Below are positions 34,997 through 46,229 of a stretch of DNA of 64,000 nucleotides, in pieces (position 1 is the stretch's first letter; the number at the start of each line of letters is the position of its first letter). The stretch is from Pseudoneurospora amorphoporcata (taxonomy: Eukaryota > Ascomycota > Sordariomycetes > Sordariales > Sordariaceae): positions 52,177 through 116,176 of the forward strand of contig MU859173.1 of assembly GCA_033297205.1 (NCBI GenBank). The letters are read 5' to 3'. Both the position numbers and the translations under genes were made by a program. Below the pieces are notes generated by a model. The model did not search any database and was not told the origin of the DNA. It saw nothing but the letters and a program-made list of their open reading frames with translations.

Positions 34997-35460
34997 CTAA
35001 GAACCATAACTCATAAAGTCCCTCAACTGCAACTCGGTAATCCCCTCATTGACGCCTCCCACCACGCCCGCCACCTTGAGGATACTCTCCTCAAAGTCCC
35101 TCAACACGCCCGCCAGCTCCACCACCCTCTGGTCGACCTGACCGTCCCCGTTCGCCGCCGCACCCTTCTGTTGCTCAGCGGCATACTGCTGCTTCTGCCC
35201 GGCAGCCCTCTGCAGCTGCTGCATAACGTTGCCCTGCACGCTATGCAAATGCACCTCAATCTCGCCCAGATTGCGCTCAAACTTCTTCATCATGTCGTCC
35301 ATCTCGTCCGCCGTCTTGGAGAAGTACCCAATCAAGTCCTGGTTGGACTCGGAGTCAGCCTCTTCATCTTCTTGCTGCCCCGTCTTCTGGCCGCCGCCGC
35401 CGCCGCCGGACTTGCTCGCGCTCGTTTTGTTGGGCGCGCCGCTATTCGCCCCCCGGTCGC

Positions 35461-35492
<32 letters not shown>

Positions 35493-36647
35493 TGCTGTCC
35501 TCCCGCCGAACGAGACGCAGACGCAGACGCAGACGCAGACGAAGACCACAACCCGGCCTGCCAATACCCGCCCGGCAGCCGCAGCTGGTCGATGCTCTTG
35601 AAACTCAGCTTGGCGTTGTTGGCGTCCGTCTTGACCGTTTCCTTGAGGGAGGCGATAGCGAGCACGTCGGAGCTGAGCGCGCCGGCTGCGCCCTCGGACT
35701 TGCGCGACACGAAGGACACGTCCAGCGGGATCGACGAGAGCTGTGACTCGTGGCCCGGCATAAAGGCCGAGATGGCGCTGCAGTCCGAGATGCACTTTTG
35801 GATCGCGTCGTCGATTTGCGTGAGCTGGGACTGCAGACTGTCGGTGAGGTCGGAGAAACGCGTGGTGGAGCGGAGGGCGGGGAGGTCGATTTTGGAGCTT
35901 GCTGCTGCGGCCTGTTGCTGTTGAGTGGTGTTTTGGGATTGGCCCATGGAGAGGCTGAGGAGGCCCGTGGTGGAGGTGGGCTGCTGCGTGGTGGTGGTGG
36001 TGGTGGTGCCGCTGGGAGGATGGGCAAAGAGGTTAGAAGACGCAGAAGTAGGGTAGAAGGGTCATGGGGGCGTACAAAAGACTGGTACCACCGGTGCCGG
36101 TGCCGGTGCCGAGTGTGGTCGTTGCGGGCTTGGTGCCAAAGAGGGAGGTGCCGCCGGTGCCGCCGCCGAATAGGGAAGTTTGCTGCTGTTGCGCCGGCTG
36201 CTGCTGTTGCTGTTGCTGTTGCTGTTGAGGCTGGCCGAACAAGCTGGTGGTGGTGCCCGTGTTTTGTTGAGCGGGTTGGGCGGTGCCAAAGAGCGATGTG
36301 CCGGTCGTCTGTGGTTGAGCAGCAGCGCCGCCGCCAAAGAGAGAAGTACCTGTCGACTGCGCCGGTTGTTGTTGTGTCGTCGCACCGCCGCCGCCGCCGA
36401 AAAGGCCGCCACCGCCCGTCGCGGCGGGGGTCGTGGTGGTTCCTCCTCCGAAGAGAGACATCTGTTGTTGTTGTTGTTGTTGTTGCGCCGGTTGGCCAAA
36501 GATTCCTCCACTTGGCTGCTGCTGTTGCTGTTGAGGCTGCCCGAATATGCCACCCGTCTGTTGTTGTTGTGGTTGTCCGAATATTCCTCCGCCGATCGGC
36601 TGCTGCTGTTGTGGTTGTTGCGCGGGTTGGCCAAAGAGGCTCGGTGT

Positions 36648-36679
<32 letters not shown>

Positions 36680-36963
36680 GCGAAGTTGTTGCTCCTCCTC
36701 CTCCTCCAAACAAACCTCCACTGGCTGGAGTCGGTGCTCCAAACAAGGATCCCGGTTGCTGCTGCTGCTGCTGTGCGGTTGCCGTGCCAAAGCCGGTGCC
36801 GGTGGACTGTGCGGGCGTGTTGCTTCCACTTGATTACAGATTACAGGCAGCTGTTAGCAAAAGTACTTTTAATAACAATGGGATGGAAGATGACATACAA
36901 CAGACTGTTGGCAGTGCCCGTGTTGATACTCAGCCCACCTGGACCACTTGCTGAACGAAACAT
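34997..36963 (-). CDS. nup49: FG nucleoporin NUP49/Nup58 (610 aa, 3 exons)
   Basis: Exons are 36963-36899, 36828-36076 and 36011-34997. Intron 1 (70 nt) has GTATGT and GCTAAC. Intron 2 (64 nt) has GTACGC, TTCTAAC and CCCAG. Both interrupt Phe codons of FG repeats in phase 2. The N-terminal ~270 residues are SLFG/GIFG repeats separated by long Gln runs (CAA/CAG tracts). The C-terminal half is the coiled-coil domain that in Nup49/Nup58 pairs with Nsp1 and Nup57 in the central channel complex (SSKIDLPALRSTTRFSDL at its start; DLIGYFSKTADEMDDMMKKF later). A Gly-rich insertion and a Ser/Ala repeat sit between the helices. The role is the permeability barrier and transport through the nuclear pore. 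It is divergent from FIP1. Confidence 0.85.
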
Positions 36964-37388
36964 GTTGACGTATCGAAAAATATGTAATTTATCTGTTACT
37001 TATGCAAGGGATGGGTTTGTTACGCGACTCGTGGATTCCGTGTCGTCGTGAAAATGTGGAGATGCCTGACGCGCGGGTTGAACTTTTTTGAAGATGCGGC
37101 GGCTGGCTTGCTCTTGACAGCCAAGTGCCGGGTAGGCAATTCTGGCAGTTCCCCAAAACACACAGACCACCTACTCACTTGTCTCCAATTGACGTCGCGC
37201 TGCAACCACTGGAACACGCGCCTGACCGCCTGCCTAAAGCAGACTCCAAATACAAACAGCCAAGACCATTTCGCCGCATTATCTAATCGAGCAGTCAAGC
37301 CAACCTCACCTTTTTGTCATTACACCATTCGCAACCTTACACCAAACATACCAAATCACCACATCCACGGTCGTAACCCAAAATCACA
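36964..37388. promoter_or_regulatory. Bidirectional promoter region, NUP49 / FIP1
   Basis: A 425-bp spacer between two divergent start codons with no internal gene. Both 5' leaders must fit in it, so regulatory sites are probably shared. Confidence 0.5.
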
Positions 37389-38793
37389 ATGGATATCGAC
37401 GAAGACGAGGATTTCTACGCTCCCGACGAGCCCCAGGCCGCTCCGGCGACGACCACCACAACAACCACATCAACAACAGCCCCAGCGCCCACAACGTCAT
37501 CAAAACCCGACAACGACGAGCTCGAGGAAGGCGAAGAGGAAGAAGATGATGTAGGCGGTGGCGCCATGGACGAAGACAACGACTCCAACGACGACGGCGA
37601 TGACGATGACGACAACGACGACTCCGACATCGACATCATCACGGAGCGGCGCAAAGACGGCTCTTCTGCCCCTCTTCCTCCCGTCCAGAGTCGCTACAGC
37701 GAGATCCGCAACATTCCGCAGCGGGCGGCGGCGAACGATAATGGAGTTAAGACTGCGCCTGTTTCTGCGATGATGAAGAAGGCGGATAACAAGGCCAACA
37801 GCAGCAGCCGCAGCAGCAACAAGCACGGTGGTGGTGGAAACCAGAATGATGGCAAGAATAACAAAAAGACAAGTGTTGGTGGTGGTGCTGCGGGTGGTGC
37901 TGCGGGTGGTGGCAGTGGAGCAGAGCTCCCGCCTGTGAGGACGAGCAAGATCGAGGTGGATGGGATCCCGGTTTATAAACCTGTTGGGAAGCCGATTACG
38001 GGTGTTGTTATTGATGAGGGTATGTTCTCTTTCCTTCCTTCCTTTGCTAGACCAGAAAAACGGTTACTGATGGCGCCCAGACCTCCCCGAAAACGACAAA
38101 CCCTGGCGCAAACCCGGCACCGATCTCTCCGACTACTTCAACTACGGCTTCGACGAGTTCACCTGGGCCCTGTACGCTCAAAAGCAGGAAGCTCTGCGGG
38201 GCGAGTACAACGCCGAAGCCATCGCCGCCAACAACAAGAAGATGATGGAGGAGATGACCAACATGATGATGATGGGCGGCATGATGCCTCCCGGTATGGG
38301 TGGTCCCGCTGGTCCTGGTGTTGGAGTTGGCATGGGCGGTCCGGGTGGTCCAGGTGGTCCTGGCGGTCCTGGCGGTCCTGGTGCTATGGGCGGTCCCGGT
38401 GGTGGCATGCAAGATATGCCGCCTGACATGCAAGCCATGATGCAGCAGATGATGGGCGCCGCGGCGGCGCAGGGTATGGATCCGAGCCAGATGGGCCAGA
38501 TGGGCATGGTGGGCGGCGGTGGCGGTCCGGGTGATATGGGTGGTATGGGAGCCATGTTTGGTGGCGGACCTGGTGGTGGTGGTCCGGGAGGTCCGGGTGG
38601 TGCTATGGGTCCTGGCGGTGGTCCTGGTGGACAAGGTGGTGGTCAGGGGCAGCAGTTTGGAGGAGGAGGTGGTGGTGGGTTTGGAGGTAATCAAGGACAG
38701 GGCGGTTATGGTGGTGGCTATGACCAGATGGGTGGTGCCGGTGGTGGTGGCGGTGGTGGAAGAGGTGGTAGGGGAAGGGGAAGAAGGTGGTAG
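37389..38793 (+). CDS. fip1: FIP1, mRNA 3'-end processing / polyadenylation factor (447 aa, 2 exons)
   Basis: Exon 1 is 37389-38019 and exon 2 is 38081-38793. The 61-nt intron (GTATGT, branch TACTGAT, CCCAG) splits an Asp codon in phase 1. The N-terminus is acidic and disordered (MDIDEDEDFYAPDEP; EEGEEEEDDVGGG; DDDDDNDDSDIDII), typical of Fip1. The Fip1 motif spans the intron: VDGIPVYKPVGKPITGV, then ENDKPWRKPGTDLSDYFNYG and FDEFTWALYAQKQ. The C-terminus is Gly/Pro/Met-rich and ends in RGGRGRGRRW. Fip1 tethers poly(A) polymerase to the cleavage and polyadenylation factor in the nucleus. The MGGPGG repeats are long but remain in frame. Confidence 0.9.
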
Positions 38794-40428
38794 TAACGCT
38801 GGTGATCCCTCTTTCACTGAAGCGCTTCTTTTTCGTTGCTTGTTTGCCTGTTAATGTATGATATCGAGATACCTCTTTTTGTGGCCAAATTGCCTAAATG
38901 GCTGGCTGGTGGGATGGATGGATGGATGGGATAATGGTTTACGAAAATCATCTTCTTTTTCCACTTAGGCGGCTCGTGCCTTGCCCTCGGTGTCTACCCT
39001 CGGATCGAGTGTCTACGTAGATGGGGCATACCTAGCCCTCGATATTATCATCATGGATAGTACTCCATCACCACACCACTCAGCTTTACGGCCACAATCA
39101 CGCAAGCGTCACACTTGATCCCTTGTTTACTTCTTTTCAATAACATTCTCATTGTTCTATTAACCACTATCCAACCCACGGTATGTAGGTATACACGACA
39201 TCCATCCTTTACATGTCTCACAGCCAAGTACCTAGGTAACCTCGGCAATTCGCTTCGCCTGCGTGTTGAGAGGTAAGGTAGTCAGTCTGCCAATAAAACC
39301 CAGTTTATAGTACGTACTAACACCCTTCATTACAGTCTCCACTTGCTTCAAAATCCCGGCGACATGTGTACCCGACCTTACATAGGGTATCTTAGGTACT
39401 TGGGCGCATGCGACCAACAGCCAGCTCGTTGGAATCCCATAAGTTGGCAAGCTGACGGTCGCAGCAGCCAAGCTGCTTCGCACGAAGGTAGTGTAGGTAC
39501 CTACCTTACCTACCCAACTTCAATTCTCCCAACAGCCCCAACAGCCCAACAATCAGTCTTCTCCTCGATGGTGTGTGTGTGTGTGTGCTGGTGTGTGTCC
39601 AGAAAAGCCTGAGCGTCTATCTCGTTTGTATGTATGTGTGCTAGGGCGCTAGCACGACCAAACTAGGTATCTTGTCTATGTAATGTACATTACCCAAGGT
39701 CCCAAGGTAAGGTAGTCTCTGCCTCGTATCGTGTAGGGTAGGAGGAGGAACGAAAAAACTTAGGTTACCCTTCACCTGGCAGGTGTTGTTGTCGCCGATA
39801 ACGCGACAGACCTCAGCGAGGTTGGGGTGGACGAGGTTGGCGACGGCCCCGGCTGGGCGAGCTGGACACTGTGGCCAAGGCAAGGCACGGGGCGGACAAA
39901 ACTGGGGGAGGGTACGGTAGGTGAAAAATGCGTAGCGTTGCGGAAGGAGGAGCGGGAAGACCTTCTGTTTCGTCGCTCGTTGTCTGTAGCAGGGGCTACT
40001 TTATCCTCAGATAATCCCGGGCTGAGGATACATGTAGACGGACGAAACGGGCGGGATGGGTTGGTACTTACCTAGGTGTCGTCGGTTTTTGGTGGAATGG
40101 AATGGAATGGAAAGTGGGAAAGCACGTATATAGTACGTTGTAGTGTACCTAGGGAGCATAGTAGGTAGGTAAGGTATGTAGCCCTTCCTGAACGTGCCTC
40201 CCTCCAAGGCTTGCTGGTCGTATCAGCGTCTACGGTCGCTCTGGACGAAGGTGGCCGGCGGAGTTGGCCGGTGCTAGCCCGTTTTGAGCTGGACTAAGTA
40301 GGCTGGCGACAGCCACCATCTCGCCATGGTTTATAAACGCGGCGCTGATCGAACGCTCAATGTTAGCACAGATTCTTGGCTGACCTGGGGATTGAGACTG
40401 AGATTATTTACCTCGATGCCGCTTTGGT
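38794..40428. other. Intergenic, transition into accessory region
   Basis: There are many TACCTACC/CCTAGGTA words and a (GT)n run (about 39572-39587). A minus-strand stretch near 39775-39883 reads RVIGDNNTCQ and looks faintly coding, but no gene model can be built. Confidence 0.4.
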
Positions 40429-41283
40429 TCATTTTTTGCGCGTTAGGATGATGGCGCAACAGGGCCGTAGAATTTGAGCGGCTGCCGCGGTCTGGGTCTG
40501 AGGCTCATAGCTTGTTGTGTCGAACAACGGAAATTCCGTCTGCAGACCGGGATGGATGGCAGCAGTAGGTGTTGATGCGTAGGTTGAAAACGGACGGTTG
40601 TGAGGCCGAGGATTTAGTGCTGGCTCAACAGTGTTATTACCAAGGACCATTGGGATCCTGGTGCCTCCTGGGCAGTGAACTGGGGTGCTTCCAGATCCTA
40701 TTCAAGCCCGATGAGAAAGGGGCTTGCTTGTTCTGTCCCAGCCAAGCTGTGGCTTCGTCGAGGACCTCCTCCTCCTTTCTTGGGTAAGGTAAGTATCAAT
40801 CCGAAACCCAAGCTGCCCTGGGTTGCGGGGCCCGGGCCCAGTGAGTGGAGGAGTGCGAGCTTGTCACTCCAAGACTTAACGAGCCTCTGGGGAAGAGGAG
40901 TGGGCATGAGGTCTTTGTCCGCCTCCATGTCGGTTGACTGGCGGTTCTCACTCTCGGCGGCCGTTAGGAATTGGTCAAGGCTCGTATGGAAAGTTTTGGA
41001 TTGCCCGAGCTCTGCAATCCCGCTGGTTATCAAGAAGGTTGATATCGTGAAGTATTAAGCACCATTTATAAACCTCATTGGGGAGGTTGACTCCAGCGAT
41101 GTGTGAATTATCCGTAAGAACCGGATTGCGAAGGGTATGGCCGATCACCTGTTCGATGGCTTGGAGAGAGAAAGTTTTGGATTGCCCGAGCTCTGCAATT
41201 CCGTTATCGAGAAGGTTGTATATGTTGCTCGAGGCCGACGAAGAATGGCTTCGCCTTTGCCACGCCCTGATTGAGCAGGCCAA
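40429..41283 (-). pseudogene. Rearranged fragments of the 46-48 kb gene family
   Basis: Two blocks match the intact gene at 46.2-48.5 kb. At 41283-40840 there is an exon-1-like piece (TLRNPVLTDNSHIAGVNLPN; AESENRQSTD; LPQRLVKSWSDKLALLH). At 40650-40480 there is a piece of the post-TAG extension (MVLGNNTVEPALNPRP; GLQTEFPLF). Everything between (end of exon 1, exons 2-4 and the TAG hairpin) is missing, and unrelated sequence joins the blocks. The exon-1 part carries an internal duplication of about 35 nt (GAAAGTTTTGGATTGCCCGA at about 40998 and 41168). The extension fragment remains open for more than 70 codons. It is a broken copy, possibly made by ectopic recombination. Confidence 0.7.
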
Positions 41284-42298
41284 GGCCTTGCGTACAACCT
41301 CTAGAGGCAGGTAGATGTGTGCCGATGGACTTACCGAGGCAATGTGGATGCCATATGTTCTCCGGGAAGCATAGGCATTATACCTTACTTATCGTCCGCC
41401 GGTTCCGGATGTCTATCGAGGTGAAGACGCTTCGCGCTGGAAGGGTCGTCGGGGTCTGGTTGGGGCGGGTCGCTTCTTCTGAGGGGTTAGAACTTCCTCC
41501 GCCTTGCCTACCTCTACCTAATGTCTTCATGCGTTTCCCGCCGATGAGGGCTAAAACTTCCGCCGCCTTGTCGACAACAATATCGTCCCAGCCCATCCAG
41601 CTGCGTCGCCAACTTCTCCTGCTTCGCCTTGCGGACTCGTGCTTCCGACTTCGATGGCCCGATCGGGGCCAGCGCCAGGTTTGTCAAGTACTCCGCCTTC
41701 TTGTCCCCCGAGTTATCGCCAGAGTGGTAGTCGTAGAAAGAGGTGGTAATGTTGAGAGAGGTTAATGTTTATGTGATGGATATATCGGAGTTTGTTGGTA
41801 CGTAGAAGTATATACGGCGATGGGAAACATCGAAATATTGCCGGGGTAAAAAGACCTCTTTTTCCTATCCAAGGGTTCTGAACGGTGGGCGATTCAAGCC
41901 GAGTCGGGGTTTTCGAATACCTTATTGAAAGCTGGACGAGGCCGGAGACGCCAAGTGCCAAAGAGCGCCCCCGCAAGTGTTGGGACTTAGGGATGGTTTC
42001 GTGGTTATTATGTCGATGGTGATGGTGAGAGTGCTATCAGACTATCGGAGTCGATGCATTGGTTATAAGATTGTGAAGGGCATACAGGTGATGTTATGCC
42101 TGTGTCGACATCGTCAGGGATTGGTGGCATGGCATTGCCAACTGATTTCTCCATGATTGTGGGTAAAAGTTACCTCTAGCGTATCAAGAAATAATGAACC
42201 TTGAAAACTGATAATCAGTTGCTGTTAGACTGAAAAGATTCAGATGCAGCCGCGGGAACGAAGCGTCTTATATGTTCCGCAGCGGGATTATAAGGAGG
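41284..42298. other. Accessory intergenic DNA, decayed
   Basis: Short minus-strand open segments (for example KAAEVLALIGGKRMKTLGRG near 41.5-41.6 kb) may be remnants of coding sequence, but stops interrupt every frame. No gene is supported. Confidence 0.35.
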
Positions 42299-42865
42299 GT
42301 GTCTAGGCTAGATGGGGGGTATCTAGCCTAATCTGAAAACTAAACTTGTTTGGTAAACTAGCCTAGATACTTTCATCTAACCTAGACAACATCGTCTAGC
42401 CTAGACAACCTCAGGAAGCCCTCTGATTGGTCGGATTTGGGTCTAAAAAGGCAAAAGCCAAAGACCCCTATAAGAACCTTCTAAAAGTCCCTATAAGAAT
42501 CTTTATACCTTACAGCTAGAAGATTCGAGGTAGGCGAAGGACTTTGACTTCAAAGTCTAGGCAAATGAGGGCATTTACACTTTCGCACGAAACTTTTCGC
42601 GCGAAAAAAACTGTCACCGATTGGAATCGAACTGGCGATCACAATAATAAGAGCGACGAAAAGAACCATTGAGCCACTAGCCCAATTGATTGAAAGCGGG
42701 CTTCGTTCTTTCCTTTAATATAGGGTGGGAGGAAATGAACTTTGGGAAAGAAGGAACCATCACTAAAATAGCTCTAACCAATCAGAAGCCCCTATTGGCC
42801 GTCTAGGCTAGATCAATTTATCTAGGCTAGATGCTCAGTCTAGCCTAGATGGCCGTCTTATTTTC
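42299..42865. repeat. Cluster of CTAGGCTAG / TCTAGCCTAGA palindromic motifs
   Basis: About nine copies of TCTAGCCTAGA or its variants occur in two groups (about 42300-42410 and 42800-42853). Some are head-to-head, such as GTCTAGGCTAGAT and AGTCTAGCCTAGAT. The motif is close to palindromic. The layout resembles terminal repeats of a small mobile element or repeated protein-binding sites. No coding capacity lies between the groups. Confidence 0.6.
42612..42683 (-). other. tRNA-like sequence (probably non-functional)
   Basis: On the minus strand this 72-nt segment has an A-box-like TGGCTCAATGG and a B-box-like GTTCGATTCC at tRNA-like spacing. The acceptor stem ends (GGGCTAG and CGGTGAC) do not pair and the T stem is mismatched, so it is at best a relic or a SINE-like Pol III head. 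Confidence 0.25.
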
Positions 42866-42886
42866 CCGCTATGGTTGCTAACACAG

Positions 42887-43453
42887 TGTCACACGGACAT
42901 TTGCCCACAGTTTTAGGTTAGGGTTGCCGAGGCTTAGCAGAGCCTCAACGCCTGGCATCAGCCTTATGAATGCCCGGCGGCCGCAGGCCGCGAGACTCAA
43001 ACTCACCTCGGCCGGACTCTCGGCCATCAGCACTGCTTACCCGAACTCCTCCCGACGCTACCGGCTAGCGAGCCAAACCCTGGAAGTGCCGAAGACGCTT
43101 ATGAGGCACCACGAGACGATCCCAATCTCGAGACGATCCCAATCTCCCCAGAAGCAACCACAGCTAACTAAACAAGAAGCAAGGCGCACGGATGAAGGAC
43201 AACGCCAAAAGGAAGATAGAGAATGGATGAAGGCATTCAGAAAGTTCCACATGTATGATAGATGCCTTGAAGCCTCAGGCGACAAGGCTTGATGCGTACC
43301 TCAAGAACGTACCGATTCCGTTTGGCATAAGAAGGCCTTGAAGCCCAACCTTCTCCTAGAGGTTGAGAAGATCAACAAGGCCTTCGAGACCAAAGAAGTT
43401 TATTAGCTGAATTTGAACTACTGTTCCAAGCCCTGATCACAGCCCTTGTCACA
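42887..43453 (+). repeat. Dispersed repeat, copy 1
   Basis: It begins TGTCACACGGACATTTG and contains a partly open frame (42924-43292) with SRASTPGISL and DREWMKAFRKFH. It shares long blocks with the inverted copy at 60471-60967, including GAAGCCTCAGGCGACAAGGC and ATAAGAAGGCCTTGAAGCCC, and ends near CAGCCCTT. No transposase or reverse-transcriptase motif is visible, so the class is unknown. Confidence 0.7.
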
Positions 43454-44077
43454 CACAGACAAGGTGTGGCCATTTCTAGCTCTGTCCAACAAAGTCAGAG
43501 ATGACTCCGCCACGATCCAGTAGACAAATGACTCACGAACGTGACTTATAAAGACCCACTCACACACCTAAAGAGCAAGCGGAATTACTGAGTTGTAGGT
43601 AATGACTAAATGTTTTCTATCTTGATGAGTTAGGTGACACTGCCCTGCCCGCATACCACTGGCTTCTGAACGAGTATCGATCTATGACTACCTTTACCGT
43701 ATTGAAGAAGGCGGTACTACCGTAGTAGGAAAATGTGATACACTGAAAGTGCTTGAGCTATCTGATCTCAATATCATAGCCTCAATAACGATCTCTAAGC
43801 TTCGCTCTCCATCCTCAGTCATCATCACGATTCATATCTCCATTCCACCAACCCCTCGTACTCAAACACTTCCGACACTCCGCAATGCCGTACTTGTAAT
43901 AGCTGCCTATTCCCCAACGAACAATGGCATGCTCCTGGGCAGAAGCAGCCAGGATGCGTCCGTCGTGTTGCGCAGCTCTCCATCCTCCCCATCTCCGCCT
44001 CTACCATGCGCCCCGGTCCGCAGGTACTTCATGGTTAATATGGCCGTTGACTCATGGTTGAAGTCTGGTGGCCGTCA
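43454..44077. other. Flank of repeat and 3' flank of the degenerate family copy
   Basis: From about 43.86 kb onward the sequence is similar to 45.96-46.23 kb, the 3' flank of the intact family gene. The duplication therefore includes flanking DNA as well as the gene. No separate gene seen. Confidence 0.5.
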
Positions 44078-45219
44078 TCAGCTACGGTTGATACCGTAGT
44101 GAACAACGTCCACAAACTCTTCAAAGGTCATGTTCAGCCCTCTGTTACCCTGACTGGCATGTTGAGAATTTCCAGAGTGGTCCCCCCCCGTGGTAGCCAC
44201 TCAAGTTCCCTGACGCACCAGCCTCATTGATTCCACTGGAGCCATCAATAGTCAAATTTGTCCGACCGGGTGCTGTGCTCTGAGACCGAGGGTTGGCGGC
44301 TGCGCTGATAGGGGCGTTGGCTGTAGAGGAGCGAGCCGGTGCAAGTAAGGGCAGATTCAAGCGATTTGTAGTGACGTGGCTGACAGCATGAGGAGGATCG
44401 TGGTGACGAACGGGGGAGCCTGTGTGCTCTGTCCGGAAGAGCTTCTGTCGATACGCATTGGAGTATCGGACGGGCCAGTACTGGTGTTTGTCAATGTGCC
44501 GTTGAGTGGGATGTTCTTGGAGGATATGGAGTTAGGCTGTCCGGCAGCAAGCACAGGCGCGATTGCAAAGGGGTTTGTCTCCGTTTTTTGCCGTTTCTTG
44601 GGCCTCTCCGAGGCCTGGTCGCCGGCCGCGTTGGGTCTCGCCTCACCAGGGTGCTCCTATGCACCACTGATGGTGGGTTGGCCCGCGGCCTGAGCGGCTG
44701 TCGTGTTGCCGGTTTTTGTCTCGGTGCTTGCTTCGGTTGCCTTCAAGTTGGCTTTTGCCTTCTGGTTGTAGGCTTCTTTGCTTGCTCCTTTGCCAGGACC
44801 TGTTAGCGGGCTTGAACCTGCTTGGTTCGTGTCGAGTTGGTCTTCTTGTTGACCAGCTTGACCTGGGAACCGGAAACATGTAAGTAAAAGATCACCGAAA
44901 TGTTTTGCCGTGGGGTGAGATTTCTTACGGAAAGCTCGTATCGAGGATGCGCGGCGAAGCGAGGGAGGAACTTTGCCTGTGTGGAGTTCACCAGTCACCA
45001 CAGATGCTTTCGAACGCTGAAATTGTAGCGCCGGGTTAGCAAAGGTTTCTCCGTGCTTCAATGGGACCACAACCCGCTTTTAACCTACCGATACAACCTG
45101 GTGCATCCAAGAAGCTCTCTCCTTGAAGTCCTTATAAGGACCGTTCTTCGGGAAAGTACCTTTTCGTTACTGTAGAGAACGGTATCAGGGGTGCCGTTCT
45201 CAGCGTCGATTGCGCTTTC
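44078..45219 (-). pseudogene. Degenerate paralogue of the TAG-hairpin gene (exons 2-4 plus extension)
   Basis: Blocks align with exons 2 (45219-45089), 3 (45016-44929) and 4 (from 44862) of the gene at 46.2-48.5 kb, with the same intron positions and GT...AG signals (for example CTTTGCTAACC before TTTCAG). Recognisable pieces are TVLYSNEK, KNGPYKDF, RSKASVV and LPRFAAHPRYELS. Exon 2 is 5 nt longer and exon 3 is 7 nt longer than in the intact gene, so the frame is broken. An exon 1 is not found. The TAG hairpin at 44657 is preserved. Beyond it come a basic NLS-like RPKKRQKT and, in another frame near the end, the shared motif LNMTFEEFV before TGA at 44078-44080. Confidence 0.65.
44644..44672 (-). 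promoter_or_regulatory. TAG-in-loop hairpin, paralogue copy
   Basis: On the minus strand CATCAG-T-GGTGC, loop ATAGGA, GCACC-CTGGTG folds into an 11-bp stem with one bulged base. The TAG (44657-44659) is inside the six-base loop. This matches the hairpin at 47015-47038. Confidence 0.75.
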
Positions 45220-45439
45220 CTAAAAGAAGGTTAATACCTCTAACATCACTTCGAGATGGCCTGCAATGTTGTCCTGGTAGACTCGCGGGTGATGAATCCT
45301 TTGTTAAAAACCTTGGATCCTTCGGAGGCCGGAATTGAGATCTCTTTGCCCTTCCAAGCCACGCCGCTGTTGAACTTGAGGTAATGGTGTTCAACTTTCC
45401 GTTTAAGGTAGTAGTGTTAATATTGGTCGAAGTATTGGC

Positions 45440-45739
45440 CTATGTATCTATCCCCGCGCTGGTTGAGCTATAAACGAAGCCTGTATTAGATTCGCCGAAC
45501 GTAGGAAGGTGCAGACGAAGATTGGCCCCTGCCGCTGTTCCCAGGTCGGAGTACGTCGTAGGACTAGGCTGATATCCAAAGTCGTTTGCTGATGTAGACG
45601 AAAATGGGGCTGCTTTACGTATATCCGAGTATGTTATACCGCCAGGCTCAGAGCCTGAATGGTTTGCTAGTACAGACGTATATAGGGCTACTATTTGCAG
45701 ATCAGGGTATATCGTACCGCGTCTCAGTACCTTAACCAT
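45440..45739 (-). pseudogene. Extension-like fragment with in-frame 78-bp repeats
   Basis: An open segment of 99 codons with 26-residue repeats containing YSDL/YSDI, SSTSAN and a TFG/DFG step. The last unit (LPTFGESNTG) resembles the post-TAG extension of the intact gene (LPPTFGASDT). It lies between the degenerate and intact family copies and is probably a detached, expanded piece of such an extension. Confidence 0.4.
45546..45720. repeat. 78-bp tandem repeat
   Basis: Two full 78-bp units (45546-45623 and 45624-45701) plus a partial third, diverged but with fixed period. The period is a multiple of three and matches a 26-aa protein repeat on the minus strand. Confidence 0.75.
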
Positions 45740-46229
45740 GTGTAACCTCTCCTCTTGTTGAAGCGGAAGATATGGAGCAAGACAATGGAAAGATGGGCAG
45801 AATGCTTGATTGATTGAAGAGAGAGAGAAAAGAAGGGATTGATCGTAAGGATCACGAGTTTATATACATAGCCAATGTGGGGAACGATCCTGATAAGCAC
45901 ACCTTCCTGATAAGGCTGAGATGCGAATAGCTTCAACACCTCTCGATCCCCAGTCATCGTCACGACTTCACATCTCCATTTCCATATCCACGAATCCTCC
46001 ATGCTCAAACATTTCCAACACGCCACAGTGCCGTACTTGTAAAGCTGTCCCTTCCCCAATCTCCAACGAACAATAGGATGCTTCTAGGAAGCAGCCAGGA
46101 TATATTCGTCATATTGCCCAGTTCTCCATCCTCCCCAGTGCCCATATCCGCCTCTACCATGCGCCCCGATCCTCAGGTACTTCATGGTTCAGATGGTCGT
46201 CAACTTATGATTGAAGTAGTTGTCATCAT
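45740..46229. other. 3' flank of the intact family gene
   Basis: From about 45.95 to 46.23 kb this is similar to 43.86-44.08 kb. It shows that gene and flank were duplicated together. No separate gene seen. Confidence 0.5.

Noticed and set aside
35750..37051. 433-codon plus-strand open frame opposite NUP49
   Set aside because: It is antisense to the Gln and FG repeats (Val/Arg/Leu strings) and has no domain.
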